NCBI GenBank assembly: GCA_022606425.2
Contig: JAHDVF020000581.1
Coordinates: 186,001-250,000, forward strand
Direction: 5' to 3'
Length of the DNA: 64,000 nt
Source: Lepidostoma basale
Taxonomy: Eukaryota; Arthropoda; Insecta; Trichoptera; Lepidostomatidae
Shown: positions 43,024 to 53,232 of the stretch, in pieces
How positions within the stretch are numbered: position 1 is the first letter of the stretch
Layout: the number at the start of each line of letters is the position of its first letter
Made by a program: the position numbers and the translations under genes
Notes under the pieces: generated by a model
What the model saw: the letters and a program-made list of their open reading frames with translations, nothing else
Told to the model about the DNA's origin: nothing
Databases searched by the model: none

Positions 43024-43129
43024 CGTTTTCATTCGTATTAAATATTTAATATGAAATATATATACTTAATTGTTCAAGAAACCATAAATACACATGAATA
43101 TCTAAATGTGTCCAATTTATGTTTTTAAA

Positions 43130-43405
43130 TTATCAATATAACAGTACATTACCAAATCGCTTATGACTACAGAATGTAAAAAAAAACAATTTCAAACATA
43201 AAGAAGATACAGAACAATTAGACAATATAAATATTATGACATAAAATTACAATATAATTAGAAAAAAAGACCAATTTACTACATAAGAGATAGATGTTTT
43301 CTGAGGATTCTCAGTATCGTGAAAAATTTCCACATCTGATGAGATGCATTTAAGAAGAATTACTGCCCTACCCACTGGCATAACCCTAGGTAGATGTTTG
43401 ATATA
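43130..43405 (-). mobile_element. J2-type LINE 3' end
   Basis: 3' UTR plus the C-terminal block equivalent to PRVMPVGRAVILLKCISSDV, in broken frame. Same family as 40375-40800. Confidence 0.65.
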
Positions 43406-43514
43406 TGTTAAGAGCGCTACTGACATAGACTACCTATTTTGTAACATACATCATTAACATACAAAGTCACATCCAAAGTTAAGATAACGGCGGAAACTTC
43501 AGAAACTCTAATGA

Positions 43515-43935
43515 ATATTGTTTTCTTCTTCTTGTGCCATATCAGGTTTCCCCAATGTTGGCCATCACTTCTGCAAAGGCTTTTCTGCCTTGCGCCGCCC
43601 GGAATAACTCATCCTCCACTTCAATCATGTCAGGTTGGAGGATCTTATATCTGTCTACACGAGATGTGACCCAGGTAGGAAATTTTGCAGCAACTGCACA
43701 GCGTTGAAATGAGGCAGTTTTAGATTGAGGCCAACCGACCATGCTACACGGAAGGGTAATGGAGACAGACTTATAACCCAGAGGATGTGATAAACCCAAG
43801 TTGACGTGAATGGGACTTATTCAAAGGAGTCTCAAAAGTTACCAGATTCTACCAAACGCCACCCAGGATAGATACACGAAGAGCCGACCCTAAGTATAAT
43901 AGATGGGACAAGAAAGAAAATTAAGTAGCTAGCGA
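43515..43935. pseudogene. RTE-like LINE remnants (mosaic)
   Basis: Minus strand 43542-43670 reads FRAAQGRKAFAEVMANIGET and a TTCTTC tail, the end of an RC-like ORF. 43670-43935 carries plus-strand pieces including RYTRRADPKYNRWDKKEN. At least two old insertions are joined. Confidence 0.5.
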
Positions 43936-43949
43936 AATTCGAAACCGAA

Positions 43950-44365
43950 TTCTTCTTCTTCTTATTCTTCAAGTCCCCGGTCGGGTTTCCTCAACGTTGG
44001 CGATCACCTTGGTGAACCTTTCCCTGTCCTGCGCCGCTTGATACAGCTCCTCCACACTTCGGATTCCGGTCCACTCCCTAACGTTTCGCAGCTAGGACAT
44101 TTGTCTCCTACTGGGCCCTCGGCGTCCCTCAATTTTCCCCTCCAATATCAGTTGGAGAAGGTAGTATTTTTCCTCACGCAGTACATGACCCAGATGCAAA
44201 ATCCTCCGAACCTTCACAGCTGAAAACAGCTCCCTGTCAACTCTAGCTCGTCTCAGGACCTCGGTACTGGCAACCATGTCCGTCCAGGGAACTCTGAGCA
44301 CTCGACGACAGAGCCACACTTCAAACGCCTCCAGTCCGTTCATTGAGTTGACTTTTAAGGTGCAC
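43950..44365 (-). pseudogene. RC LINE C-terminus, 83 codons open
   Basis: Minus strand: MNGLEAFEVWLCRRVLRVPW, STEVLRRARVDRELFSAVKV, LGHVLREEKYYLLQLILEGK and GRRGPSRRQMS, then a frameshift and the RC 3' end with GAA-rich tail at 43950. Confidence 0.8.
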
Positions 44366-44957
44366 GTTTCCCGAATTAACCATTATCAAATCTTTAGTTC
44401 AGAATAAATAATTAGGTAAACACTTAGATTCATGTGGAATCTATCACTCCAATAAAATAGAATAATTTCCCAGAAAAAAGGTGTTGGCATCAACACCAAA
44501 GGTTTTTGACTTGCTACTTTTTTCAACTGGTGCCGGTATTTGTTCCAAAGAATTATCCCCTCCGATGCCAATGTTGGCATTACAAAGCCTTTGTAAAACA
44601 ATATCTTTCCATTTTCTGAGCATTTATGAATTTGAAATATTTGTTGACAAACATTTTTTCCTTGGGGACATTGTTTTCTAAATGGCACCAAAGAACATTC
44701 TGGGAAAATGTGGTTAAAAGTTATTTCTTGATTTATTACAATCTTATCAAAAGAAAGCTACGTGTAATCTTCTATAATATTTACATTATAGATTTATTTA
44801 TAAACAGATTCTTTGTATAGTCCAGTCATGAGGTTAACAAATAACTTTGTATTTTTAGTTACGTTTAAGTAAATATCCTCTCAATAGCTTAATAATAAAA
44901 TCTTCTTAATATAGATTTTCACAATTGTGCATTTTTTGTTTATTCTCCTTTTATCTA
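44366..44957. other. No gene recognised; short frames in 44386-44691
   Basis: Minus-strand frames here read, in pieces, CLSTNISNS and NANIGIGGDNSLEQIPAPVE. This looks like decayed coding sequence but I recognise no family. It could be a transposase remnant. Confidence 0.3.
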
Positions 44958-45045
44958 CCTTGGTGTCGTGTCAGGGGACTCCTTGACGTTGACTATCACT
45001 TGAAAGTAGGCATCTCTGTCCCCGACAGCTTGAAACAGCTCCCGC
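44958..45045 (-). mobile_element. RC LINE 3' fragment
   Basis: GACTCCTTGACGTTGACTAT and TCTCTGTCCCCGACAGCTTG match the RC 3' end (compare 9724-9803). Confidence 0.5.
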
Positions 45046-45479
45046 TTTTTTCATTTAGAAGCAATATTTTATTAATAATCGTTAAGATAGAGGTGGTATC
45101 CTCTGTAATTTTTTTCGAAAAGGGATTATTGTATTTTGTCTAGTCTTCTTAAAGTTTTTTGGTTCTTAATTTAACAGCCAGGTATATGTCACGACACGTG
45201 GACTCTTTAAAACAAATTTGATTAAAAAGTTTCGGAATATTTATTTTTTAAACAAAGAATAAATAGTTTCGAAGGTACTCCACAATGGGGCACCTCTGAC
45301 ACTCCCCATAAGCTTTGACACATCCATTACTTCAACAGCAAAGTATCTATAATTTTTGTAATCACACTTTTTTTAAATAAACTATTCATAAAAAAGGTTT
45401 ATTAAATAAGTAAAAAACATGATATTACTTTAGTGAACACCATGATATAATAATATACGGATAATATAAAAATATGTTT
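45046..45479. other. No gene recognised
   Basis: AT-rich, nothing recognised. Confidence 0.4.
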
Positions 45480-45600
45480 TATGTGAATGTAAACGTTAGT
45501 TTTCTAGAAGTTTGAATATATTATATACTTGATAAGGCATAATTAAACTTGATAATGACTTAGGATTGTGTCGGAGCTGCTCGAAACTATAGGGACAAAC
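45480..45600. repeat. HHR-C, degraded
   Basis: AAACGTTAGTTTTCTAGAAG and TTGATAATGACTTAGG. No GAAAC block. Confidence 0.45.
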
Positions 45601-45679
45601 GGAATTATACTAAATTTAGATGTTTATTATTTTAATTATTTAATATGGAGTGGAACAGCATTGTTAAATAAAAATAACT

Positions 45680-45840
45680 AAATCAGGCAATTGGTGGTTA
45701 AATAATACCAATTCAGAAGGTAATCAGTTGGTAAATAAGACCAAATCAGAAGGTAATCGGTTCGTAAATAAGACCAAATCAGAAGTTAACCGGTGGGAAA
45801 AAAATACTGAATTAGAAAGTCATCAGTGGGTAAATCAGAC
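45680..45840. repeat. Minisatellite, 33-bp unit
   Basis: About four and a half units (GTAAATAAGACCAAATCAGA, AGGTAATCGGTTC). The period is a multiple of three, and one plus-strand frame (about 45670-45850) stays open through all units as an 11-residue repeat (VNKTKSEGNRF). No start codon context or family. Confidence 0.75.
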
Positions 45841-45866
45841 AAATATTTGAATCCATATTATAACTT

Positions 45867-46125
45867 CTTCTTCTTCACTTTTGATAGACTTAGGAGTTTG
45901 TTATTTCAGGCGGGTCCTCTTGAGACGCTGAACTCCAGCTTTCTCTCCACCGTTTCAGGGGTCCTCCTGGTCGGCGTTGTCCATTTGGTGTTCCATGGAG
46001 AGCTATGTATGGTATCCTATTTGAGCTCATTCTTTCTACATGTTGATGCCAGTATCGCCGTCTTTGACGTCCTTTGTCCTGAGCATGCTCTTTGGCTTGA
46101 CAGTGTCTGCCCTCGATTCAATGCC
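45867..46125 (-). pseudogene. RB LINE C-terminus and GAA tail
   Basis: Minus strand reads YWHQHVERMSSNRIPYIALH, RRPGGPLKRWRESWSSASQE and DPPEITNS, stop, then (GAA)n. 5'-truncated, with almost no lesions over 70 codons. Confidence 0.8.
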
Positions 46126-46149
46126 ATATTATATACCTATAATAAATCT

Positions 46150-46372
46150 TTAAATAATGAAAACAAAAAAAAATATAATACAAAATTTCTTGATTATTAT
46201 ATATTTAGTGCGCTTCCACTTGTGTTTATCATGGATCGGTTTCGGCAGCTTGCTGCCATCTTCTGGCAGCAAGCTGCCGAAACCGATCGACGATAAACAC
46301 AAGTGGAAGCACACAAAATATTTAATAATAAAGAAATTTTGTTTATTTTTTTTTGTTTTCATTATTTAAAAT
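46150..46372. repeat. HHR-F hairpin, nearly perfect palindrome
   Basis: Arms of about 105 bp (CTTTAAATAATGAAAACAAA to its inverse; CGCTTCCACTTGTGTTTATC to GATAAACACAAGTGGAAGC) around a collapsed centre where the two hammerhead-like cores overlap. Right flank ATTTAAAATGAACTTCTACC is a recurrent boundary block. Confidence 0.75.
46234..46266 (-). ncRNA. Hammerhead-ribozyme-like motif, HHR-F
   Basis: Minus strand: CAGAAGA, T, GGCAG-CAAG-CTGCC (five perfect pairs), GAAACCGATC. U4 of the core is A. Stem III palindrome ACCGAT is imperfect. Confidence 0.5.
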
Positions 46373-47107
46373 GAACTTCTACCAAGAAATTTCAATTATT
46401 AATATTAATTAATAAATCTTTAAAATATAAAAATAATGGTTGGTATGTGATCAGCATGTACACAACGTCATTATAATAACATAAGCGGCATAGTTCAGAA
46501 AAGTCGTTAAAGTATATAAAAAATCACTCGACAAAAAAAAAAACTTAATGTAAAAAGTTTTATACTTATATAATCCCATTCATATTTAATTTGAGTACTC
46601 CTATACATTAACTGTAACAAATCTCTATTTCGGCACGCCGCTAGGAGATTGTGAAGCGAGAAAATTGGACGAATTATTGGCTTTAGATGTGAACGGCGAA
46701 TTCGCTCTTTCTGGCTATTTAATCTGGTTATATTTCTGCAATAATCTCGGCCTAATGCTTTAAGGATCGATCTCCCGGGAGGCATCGCGTATTATTCCTT
46801 AGGATGGAGGAAGTTCGCGGATATATCGCCTCCTCGGATCTTGGCGCCAATCCAAATTCCCCCATAAAAAGTACCGACTTGTGCAAGTATTATAACGGCA
46901 TTACAGGATGGCTTGAATATTCCATGTCGCTGACGTGATTCGACTTGGGGCTGGGTGCTTTGCACTTTGCATGGGGGAATTTATTGAAAATGGAGCGTTA
47001 TTTTCATGCAGTCACAATTAGGTTTTATTATAAAGCATAACGAGCATGTTTTACAGAATAGACTTTAAGTGTTTCAAATGCACTTTCTCGTTTTATTTTT
47101 ATAGTTG
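46373..47107. other. Repeat-free DNA with an island at 46615-46990
   Basis: No convincing gene (a 92-codon minus frame at 46507-46785 has no family features). The island is G+C-richer, contains GGATCGATCTCCCGGGAGG and GGCGCCAA, and matches no repeat here. Candidate conserved non-coding DNA or exon. Confidence 0.4.
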
Positions 47108-47290
47108 AGGATTGAAGGTCGACGAGGTGTTGGGAGAAGGCGGGTTTCCTGGCTGAGGAACATCCGAGAGCGGGTGGGGCTGAGGACCGGGGGGAGCTGT
47201 TCTGAGCAGCCCAGGACGGGGAGGCCTACTCAAGGGTGATAGTCAACGTTGGGGAGACCTGACAGGACACGGAAAGAAGAAGTTAAAGAA
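47108..47290 (+). pseudogene. RC LINE 3' end
   Basis: IEGRRGVGRRRVSWLRNIRE, then frameshift and ACACGGAAAGAAGAAG end. 5'-truncated. Confidence 0.7.
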
Positions 47291-47331
47291 AAAATAAATA
47301 TATTTGCATATCGACTTTCGAATCTGAATGG

Positions 47332-47834
47332 CAGTGATTCTTAACCGGGGCGCCAGCGCCCCTTTGTGGCGGTTTTGGAGGTCTGGCGGGGCGTTTTTAT
47401 TTTTTTAGCATTTAGGGGGCGCTGCAGAAATTCGAGTGGGCATTGTGTCAAAATAGAAAAATAAGCTCATTCAAGAGCCATGCATACCGATACACTTTTG
47501 CACTTTCATTAGGAGCTTTGACTTTTTAAGTTCTGTTAAATAAACTACACTTTCACGAGCAAAATTTTAAACTTGGGCATAATACTCAATATCATCTTCT
47601 TCATATAAAATAAAAGCTCATTCAAAAAGGTTAGTTAAATCACCTATGATTGTTTTGATATAAGACAAATTTTGTACCGTACGAGGCTTTTATTTATAGT
47701 AGGAAATCCATTGCATAAAATACATACCTACTTAGAGAAAATTGTAAATTTTAAATTTCGTGTTTTTGTTTGGGGGGGGGGTTAATTTACTGTGGTAAAA
47801 GGGACGATTCTTTCAATACGGTTAAGAAACACTG
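47332..47834. mobile_element. hAT-type non-autonomous element (503 bp)
   Basis: Inverted ends CAGTGATTCTTAACCGGGG (47332-47350) and, inverted, CAGTGTTTCTTAACCG (right end at 47834). CAGTG...TTCTTAACC is typical of hAT elements. Flanking octamers CTGAATGG and ATCTATGG share five positions, consistent with an aged 8-bp duplication. No transposase. Confidence 0.8.
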
Positions 47835-48230
47835 ATCTATGGGATGGTTAAAATACAGCTATTTCTATGGGAAGCAAAGATTTGTTTTATGACCGAATAT
47901 ATGTTAATCAACTTACGCTTCTACATCAATGCTGTAAAACTACAAATTAAATTATTAATAAGAATTAAAACGTGTGTTTTCTAGAAGTCTTATTATGAAA
48001 ATAACGTATTTTTATGTTTATTTGCAGATCCTGCTGCTGTGATGCTGCAACATGTAAGCAGCTAAACACGTACACGGACAAAGTTATAAATCTACATCAT
48101 TTCATAAATAATCAATCGGATTCTTGTGTTTATTATGAAACATGAATATATTTGATTTTTCTGCTATTTATACGCAAAAGCAGGTTTAGTATGTTAAAAG
48201 CTTTAGTTATTTTGTGGATATTATTACAAT
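47835..48230. other. No gene recognised; HHR-C fragment and possible micro-exon
   Basis: A lone HHR-C arm (TGTGTTTTCTAGAAGTCTTA, about 47973). 48001-48058 has a pyrimidine-rich TTTATTTGCAG, 26 bases, then GTAAGC. Confidence 0.35.
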
Positions 48231-48720
48231 GGAGTTCTGATCCCATCACTAATGTATGGAAGCGAAGTATGGAACCGGCAGAAGAATGATGAAGGCAGAA
48301 TAAATGCGGTAGAGATGAGGTCCCTAAGACATATGTGTGGTAGAACGATATACGACAGAATCTCAAATGCTGATATAAGAAAGGAATGTAGAACGGAAGA
48401 AGGTATTATGAACAAAATTTTGAAAGGATCGCCGCGTTGGTTCGGACATATGGAACGCATGGATGGAGAAAGAATGGTTAAAAAAGTATTATTTAATGAT
48501 GTAAATGGGGTACGGAGTCGAGGTAGATCGAGGAAAACATGGCATGACCAAATTAATCCAATTTTAAAGGTTGGTCATGTTAGAAGTCGGAGGAATCGAC
48601 GTGGATGTATGACTCGTTGTATGAATGTGGAGGAAGCTAGAGAGGTTTGCCAGGATAGAGTAGTGTGGTGGTCCATTCTCTCTGCCTACCCCTGCAGAGA
48701 AACGGAGTGATGGTTTGCTT
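48231..48720 (+). pseudogene. RA LINE C-terminus, best-preserved copy
   Basis: Flanked by a 15-bp duplication (48216-48230 GGATATTATTACAAT; 48721-48735 with one change). Open for 152 codons from 48252 to 48710: MYGSEVWNRQKNDEGRINAV, EGIMNKILKGSPRWFGHMER, KTWHDQINPILKVGHVRSRR and CMNVEEAREVCQDRVVWWS. A 3' end with GAGAAACGGAGTGATGGTTT follows. 5'-truncated to about 490 bp, so not autonomous. Used as the RA reference. Confidence 0.85.
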
Positions 48721-48735
48721 GGATATTATTGCAAT

Positions 48736-48957
48736 TAACTTATGAAACAATGTAACTGTACCGATTTTGAGATCTTTCTTTTGCCATTTGATCATTAGTT
48801 GAAACATAATAGACAAATCTTATAATTAATCTATGTAAATAGAGTACATGCATACATACAATATTGTCTTTTAGTTCAATGTAAAAATCTTTAATGAGGA
48901 CAATTATATATAAAACGATATTAATAAAGCACTATTTGTTTGACTTATTTACAAGGG
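48736..48957. other. No gene; contains left duplication ATTTACAAGGG
   Basis: AT-rich. 48947-48957 is the target duplication of the next LINE. Confidence 0.5.
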
Positions 48958-49222
48958 GGCCCCTTATAACGAGCACTGCGAGAGCCAGTCGCCTAGCATG
49001 GATTGGGCCCGTATGCCGAGCCGAAGAGACCAGAGAAATCAAGACCCTGTACGCGTCTAGACCGACTGGAGTAAGACCTCTAGGAAGGCCTAGACAGCGC
49101 CTTATGGACAATGTTCTGGCTGATCTGGCTAGGTTGGGCGAATCGGACTGCTGGGAGCAAAAGGCGCAAAGGAGGCTAAAACTCTTCAAGAGTTGTATGG
49201 CCATAGGTAGTAAGTAAGTAAG
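48958..49222 (+). pseudogene. RTE-like LINE C-terminus with GTAA tail
   Basis: Flanked by ATTTACAAGGG (48947-48957, 49224-49234). Reads TARASRLAWIGPVCRAEETR, GVRPLGRPRQRLMDNVLADL and ARLGESDCWEQKAQRRLKLF, then (GTAA)n. Different subfamily from RA, RB and RC. 5'-truncated, frame clean. Confidence 0.8.
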
Positions 49223-49227
49223 TATTT

Positions 49228-50046
49228 ACAAGGGAGAGCACGATATAAGAAACTGACTTCGGTATTGGATTTTGTAGGATTGAAGTACCCCCTAAGAGTT
49301 GTCTATAGTCAAAGTAAGAAAGCGCAATATAGAGCCAATTTCTAGAAGGAAAAAAAAATCGCTGTTGTCTACATATTAGAAGAAAACGGCATGCCGCAGG
49401 TTTTTAACTGGAGATTGGCCAGTTAGGAGAAAAAAGAAGGCAAGCCTTTCGCTCAGCTACTTAGCTACTGAAAATAGTAGGGAAATTTCTAATGTGTAAG
49501 CAACGATGAAAAGTAAATTTCTTTTATTATAGAAATTGACTAGCTATTGCGTTTTATACTTTGACTATAGACAACTCTTAGGTGGAACTATTATAACACT
49601 ATGATTTTTGTTTATAAAATTAAGAGTAATATGGTGCCTGCATATCTAACTAAAATGTAGCATATAGTTATGAAATATATTTGACGAGAGGTCGTGATAG
49701 ATTCCGACTCCGGAGACCCAGACTTGAAAGTACAGAGAAAGGTGTTTTTTTTATAGAGGTTCAAAATTATATAATGAATTATCAAATGAGGTAAGACGTG
49801 CCGGGTCTCTTGCCATCTTTCGTCGAAAACGCTTTCAATATGTTCTAAGATATTGAATGTTTTTGTTGTTTTACTCATTTGCGATTTTTATATTATTAAT
49901 TAATTGTTTATAAAATACTGTTTTATAAGTTGTAAAATGTTCCTGTAATTTTTGATAACTTTGTTAAATAAACTTTATTAAATAAACTAGAATTCTGCAA
50001 AATCCTATCCCGAAGTCAATTTCCTATGTAGTGCCCTCCCCTTGTT
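49228..50046. mobile_element. Unclassified inverted-repeat DNA element with inner inverted repeat
   Basis: Outer ends: ACAAGGGAGAGCACGATATA with GAAACTGACTTCGG (49228-49280) are inverted at 49990-50046 (GACTTCGGGATAGGATTTTG on the minus strand). An inner pair CCTAAGAGTTGTCTATAGTC (about 49290-49330 and 49545-49585, inverted) lies inside. A LINE 3' end fills 49590-49985. No transposase frame. The left end is interrupted by the LINE at 48958-49222. Confidence 0.6.
49590..49985 (+). pseudogene. LINE 3' end (CR1/Jockey-like C-terminus) nested in the inverted-repeat element
   Basis: Reads KSNMVPAYLTKM and, after stops, SKLYNELSNEVRRAGSLAIF and RRKRFQYVLRY. Ends in TTAAATAAACTTTATTAAAT. Decayed. 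Confidence 0.6.
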
Positions 50047-50417
50047 AGCTTAAATCACTTTTTTGAGTTAGTAGGGCCAACCTGTTTCTCTCTGTAGCGA
50101 GTTTCCTCAAAGCTATACACGAACTGTGTGATTGTTTGTTTAACTCAAACAAAATGGTTTTTACTATGTGAAAAAGTGTTTATATTTATTATTAAACCTA
50201 TGATTTTAGTTGTAAGATTACCCAACAAAAAAAATTACAATCTTAATATACATTTTCACAGTGTGCAGACATATTTTCATTTGATCTTTAGGGTAATGGT
50301 TAAGGTAAGGGTAATTAGGGTAATCACTACTCCGATGATAAATACTGCAATGATCTCCGAAACACATATCGTAAAGGATACCGAGATATACAAATATACC
50401 TAAGATCCCAGAGAATC
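50047..50417. repeat. HHR-G motif (50332-50370) in otherwise unassigned DNA
   Basis: CCGATGA, then TAAATACTGCAATGATCTCC, then GAAACACATATC. It matches the copy at window start (ACTGCAACGATCTCCGAAAC) but stem II and U4 are broken. Nothing else recognised. Confidence 0.45.
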
Positions 50418-50770
50418 TTCTTCTTCTTCCTCTTAAATTAAGTCGTATGACCTGTTTGTGACGGTGGGCTGTCCTGGGATGATGATGTCCAGCCATCTTT
50501 TCATCTCTTCGGCGGCCTTCCTGGTAATCTCTTGCGGCTTGGGTTTTCATCCTTAACAATTTTTGCGATTCTTGTATTCTCCATGCGGTCCACGTGGTCT
50601 CTCCAAAAGCGCTTTCTGCTTCTTCCTCATCTCATTATGTCTTCAACACCACAGACAGACCTTACCGTGTCATTTCTGATCCGATATCTGAGAGTTTTGC
50701 CTGCGATGGAGCATAGGGTTCACATTTCTGCTACTCTAAGAAGATTCTTAGTTATATTGGTATCGGCTTT
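50418..50770 (-). pseudogene. RB LINE C-terminal fragment
   Basis: Starts with GAAG repeats, then minus-strand pieces equivalent to DIMRWGRSRKRFWRDHVDRM, NTRIAKIVKDENPSRKRLPG and ADTNITKNLLRVAEM. Frames broken. Confidence 0.7.
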
Positions 50771-51209
50771 GACCTCTTATAACTTAATTAAATACAATAT
50801 ACTGGTTGATAAAAATCTCATGAATTCTAAAGAATTCGAACGCCGAAAATAATATAAATTCAATACAAAAAGTTGTGAGTAATTGACGAATATATAATGT
50901 TTGACATTTAAAGGACGCCGTAAGATTTCACGAGCACGATAAAATAGCCCCTGATCCTTTGGAAGGACGAAATCCTTACACGTAAATGGAAATTATTCGG
51001 CCTCACATCACTCGACCGTTCTGCGGGGAATCTGAACCTCGGAGTCGAGAGGATAAAACACATTTAACTTTGAGACATTGCCCATAAATCTAATTATATA
51101 ATTATTTAGAATACGCACTGAGATGATAAAGTCGTATATTAAGTTATCAATTTTACTGAATACTAACATTAAATATTGTATTAAACTGATTGAAAATAAA
51201 TTGTGTTAG
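50771..51209. other. Repeat-free DNA with island 50885-51075
   Basis: Moderately G+C-rich (GGACGCCGTAAGATTTCACG, GGCCTCACATCACTCGACCG). No frame or repeat match. Candidate conserved non-coding DNA. Confidence 0.4.
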
Positions 51210-51430
51210 ATATGAGATTCCGGACAAACACTTGTATGATATTATCACAACCGTTTTTTGGGCTTTTCAAAAGCATGTTTCGGGACACAAACTTCAGTGT
51301 AAAAATTCATACTTGGTGTATGAATTTTTACACTGAAGAATATAAGTTTGTGTCCTGAAACATGTTTGTGAAAAGCGCAAGAAAATAATGTGATAATACA
51401 ATGTTTCCAAAAAGTTTTTCAAATGCGAAT
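51210..51430. repeat. HHR-D-like hairpin
   Basis: Inverted repeat centred near 51313 (TTCATACTTGGTGTATGAA). Plus core 51333-51367: CTGAAGA, TATAAGTTTGTGTCCT, GAAACATGTTT. Minus core 51274-51297: GAAACATG and CTGAAGT, with part of stem II deleted. Confidence 0.65.
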
Positions 51431-51455
51431 CCACAACACAAAGTAATGGGGAATA

Positions 51456-51822
51456 TATCAAATCAAATCAAATCAAATCAGTTTATTAACTCAAAAGACA
51501 TTACAAACAGGAAAATGTTTAAAGCATCTATTGAGTACAGATAAAATATTATAAAAATACAACAAGGAACGCATTAGAGATGGTTCGACATTAGGAAGAC
51601 AAGATACTTTCTAAAGTCAAGAGTATTTGTCTCCTGAACGTACCTTCATTTATATAAAAGACGTCGATCTCCGAGGAGACCGCGTTCAGCAGACTAATTG
51701 CTCTTCCCACCGGTGTCACCAGAGGCAGATTGGTTCTGGTGGCCGGTAGGTAAAACAATCGGTGCTGTCACTGTCGGAGAAATCTATCAGGGACAAAAAG
51801 ACCAACATCCTCTAGCACTTAG
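51456..51822 (-). pseudogene. J LINE 3' end with (ATCAA)n tail
   Basis: Minus-strand TGATT tail (51456-51482), 3' UTR, and the C-terminus equivalent to VGLFVPDRFLRQ, TGHQNQSASGDTGG in a broken frame, and LLNAVSSEIDVFYI. 5'-truncated. Confidence 0.75.
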
Positions 51823-51898
51823 TTCTCGTAATAATAATAAGAGTAAACTTGTATGATAGGTGCTTTTGTTATGAATTAAACGAGTTTATATCGTTTTT

Positions 51899-51933
51899 CC
51901 GATGATGAAGGTGTAAAGCCTTTGAAACATGTC
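51899..51933 (+). ncRNA. Hammerhead-ribozyme-like motif, HHR-E
   Basis: CCGATGA, T, GAAGG-TGTAAAG-CCTTT stem II, GAAACATGTC. Only U4 deviates (C). Confidence 0.5.
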
Positions 51934-52004
51934 AAGAAAAATGAAGTCAAAAGTGGAAAAACAGTGAATTAATTTTTTTAAAAATCGTCATTATGGGATT
52001 CCAG

Positions 52005-52145
52005 AGTGTTAATGCCTTAAGTTTATATAAAATGTATGATATTTACTTAATACGAATGAATACGTCTGTTTTAAACAAATTTTATTAGTACGTATGTGAA
52101 TGACACGTTTCGCATGTCTTAGGTATAATCGAATGTAGCAGAAAT
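52005..52145. repeat. HHR-C, degraded
   Basis: AATACGAATGAATACGTCTG and GACACGTTTCGCATGTCTTA (minus core GAAACGTGTC with GCAT/ATGC-like stem II). Confidence 0.45.
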
Positions 52146-52570
52146 CAAAAGCGTTTTTGTCTTTATGGACGAGTAGTAGATAAAGGAGTAGAATAGAGTA
52201 ATTAAGGTAATTGACGTGGCACAATTAAGGGATAAACCCCAGAATACAGGAAAGTATTATCTGAAATTAGTTAAATTAATGAATACAAAGTTTACAAAGG
52301 TAATGAATACTAAATAACGTAACAAAAATCAGGAAAGTATTCAAAATAAAGTGTTTCTGAGAAAAATATATTTTAACAACTATTTACAAATTATTATTTT
52401 AATTCTTCATATAAAGCACTCACATTGTGGTTAGACATTTAAACAAAATATATAAATAAAACAACTTTGTATTTAACCACGGTAAGGTTATTATATTGAT
52501 GCCAACTACAATAGTTTCGCTTGGACCCTTATTTTTGATTAATTTACTGATTTTACATAAAATAAAATAA
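52146..52570. other. No gene recognised
   Basis: AT-rich, nothing recognised. Confidence 0.4.
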
Positions 52571-52648
52571 TGTCAAGAAAGAACAGTGTAGCGGATCTTT
52601 CTTTCTGCCTACCCCTTTGGATAGACGGCGTGATTGTTAGTTAGTTAA
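52571..52648 (+). mobile_element. RA LINE extreme 3' end
   Basis: TTTCTGCCTACCCCTTTGGA, GACGGCGTGATTGTTAGTTA. Only about 75 bases. Confidence 0.65.
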
Positions 52649-53232
52649 AAAATTGTGTAGTTTAAGAAATAAATCTTTAAAAAAATAACAATAAAATTGA
52701 ATTTTTTATCAGATTATGAAATGACTACAATTTATCCATTATTTGTTTTTAAAATAAATATTAAGTACATAAAAATTTATGACAAACTATAAAATGAATA
52801 CAAAATGTTTTAGAAGCATTTGTTTGAAGGGTTTGTCTTTTGAGTTAACTCCCAACCCCTGGAGTAAGATATTGAGTAAGTTTTAGTGATATGGAATACT
52901 ATTTGTATACGGCCTCCGCCCATAATGGTCATACATTATGTGGCGTATCACACCCGCTGAAGGTTTAATGCGGGTTTTAATTCCGTGTCCGGAGATGAAA
53001 TCTGATTGAAAACTTTCCGTGCGATATATCGGTAAATACGCCCTAGCTTATACGACTATAAATATATTCTATTTATTTTGTTCGGTTTTACTCACAATAT
53101 TACTTTTTTTTTAATACGCGAAATCAATGAAAACGAAATTGGGTGAAATTCACAGCCGAGATTTAGTTTCCACGCTTTTTCAAAAATATTTTTAATAAAT
53201 TAATGTATACCAATTGTTTTTAGATATATTTA
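52649..53232. other. Repeat-free DNA with island 52850-53050
   Basis: Island with ACGGCCTCCGCCCATAATGG and GTGTCCGGAGATGAAATCTG. No frame. Candidate conserved non-coding DNA. Confidence 0.4.

Larger units (their letters stand above)
42570..43060. repeat. HHR-C element disrupted by HHR-A and RB
   Basis: Left arm CATCTGTTTTCTAGAAGTTT (about 42582) and right arm AATAAAACTTCTATAGAACA (about 42908), continued by ATTCGTATTAAATATTTAAT after 43030, belong to one HHR-C. HHR-A (42645-42900) and an RB end (42939-43023) are inserted in it. Confidence 0.6.

Noticed and set aside
44386..44691. 101-codon minus frame
   Set aside because: Could be a decayed transposase, but no motif can be named, so no function is assigned.
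46507..46785. Minus-strand frame of 92 codons
   Set aside because: Composition not clearly protein-like, no recognised domain.
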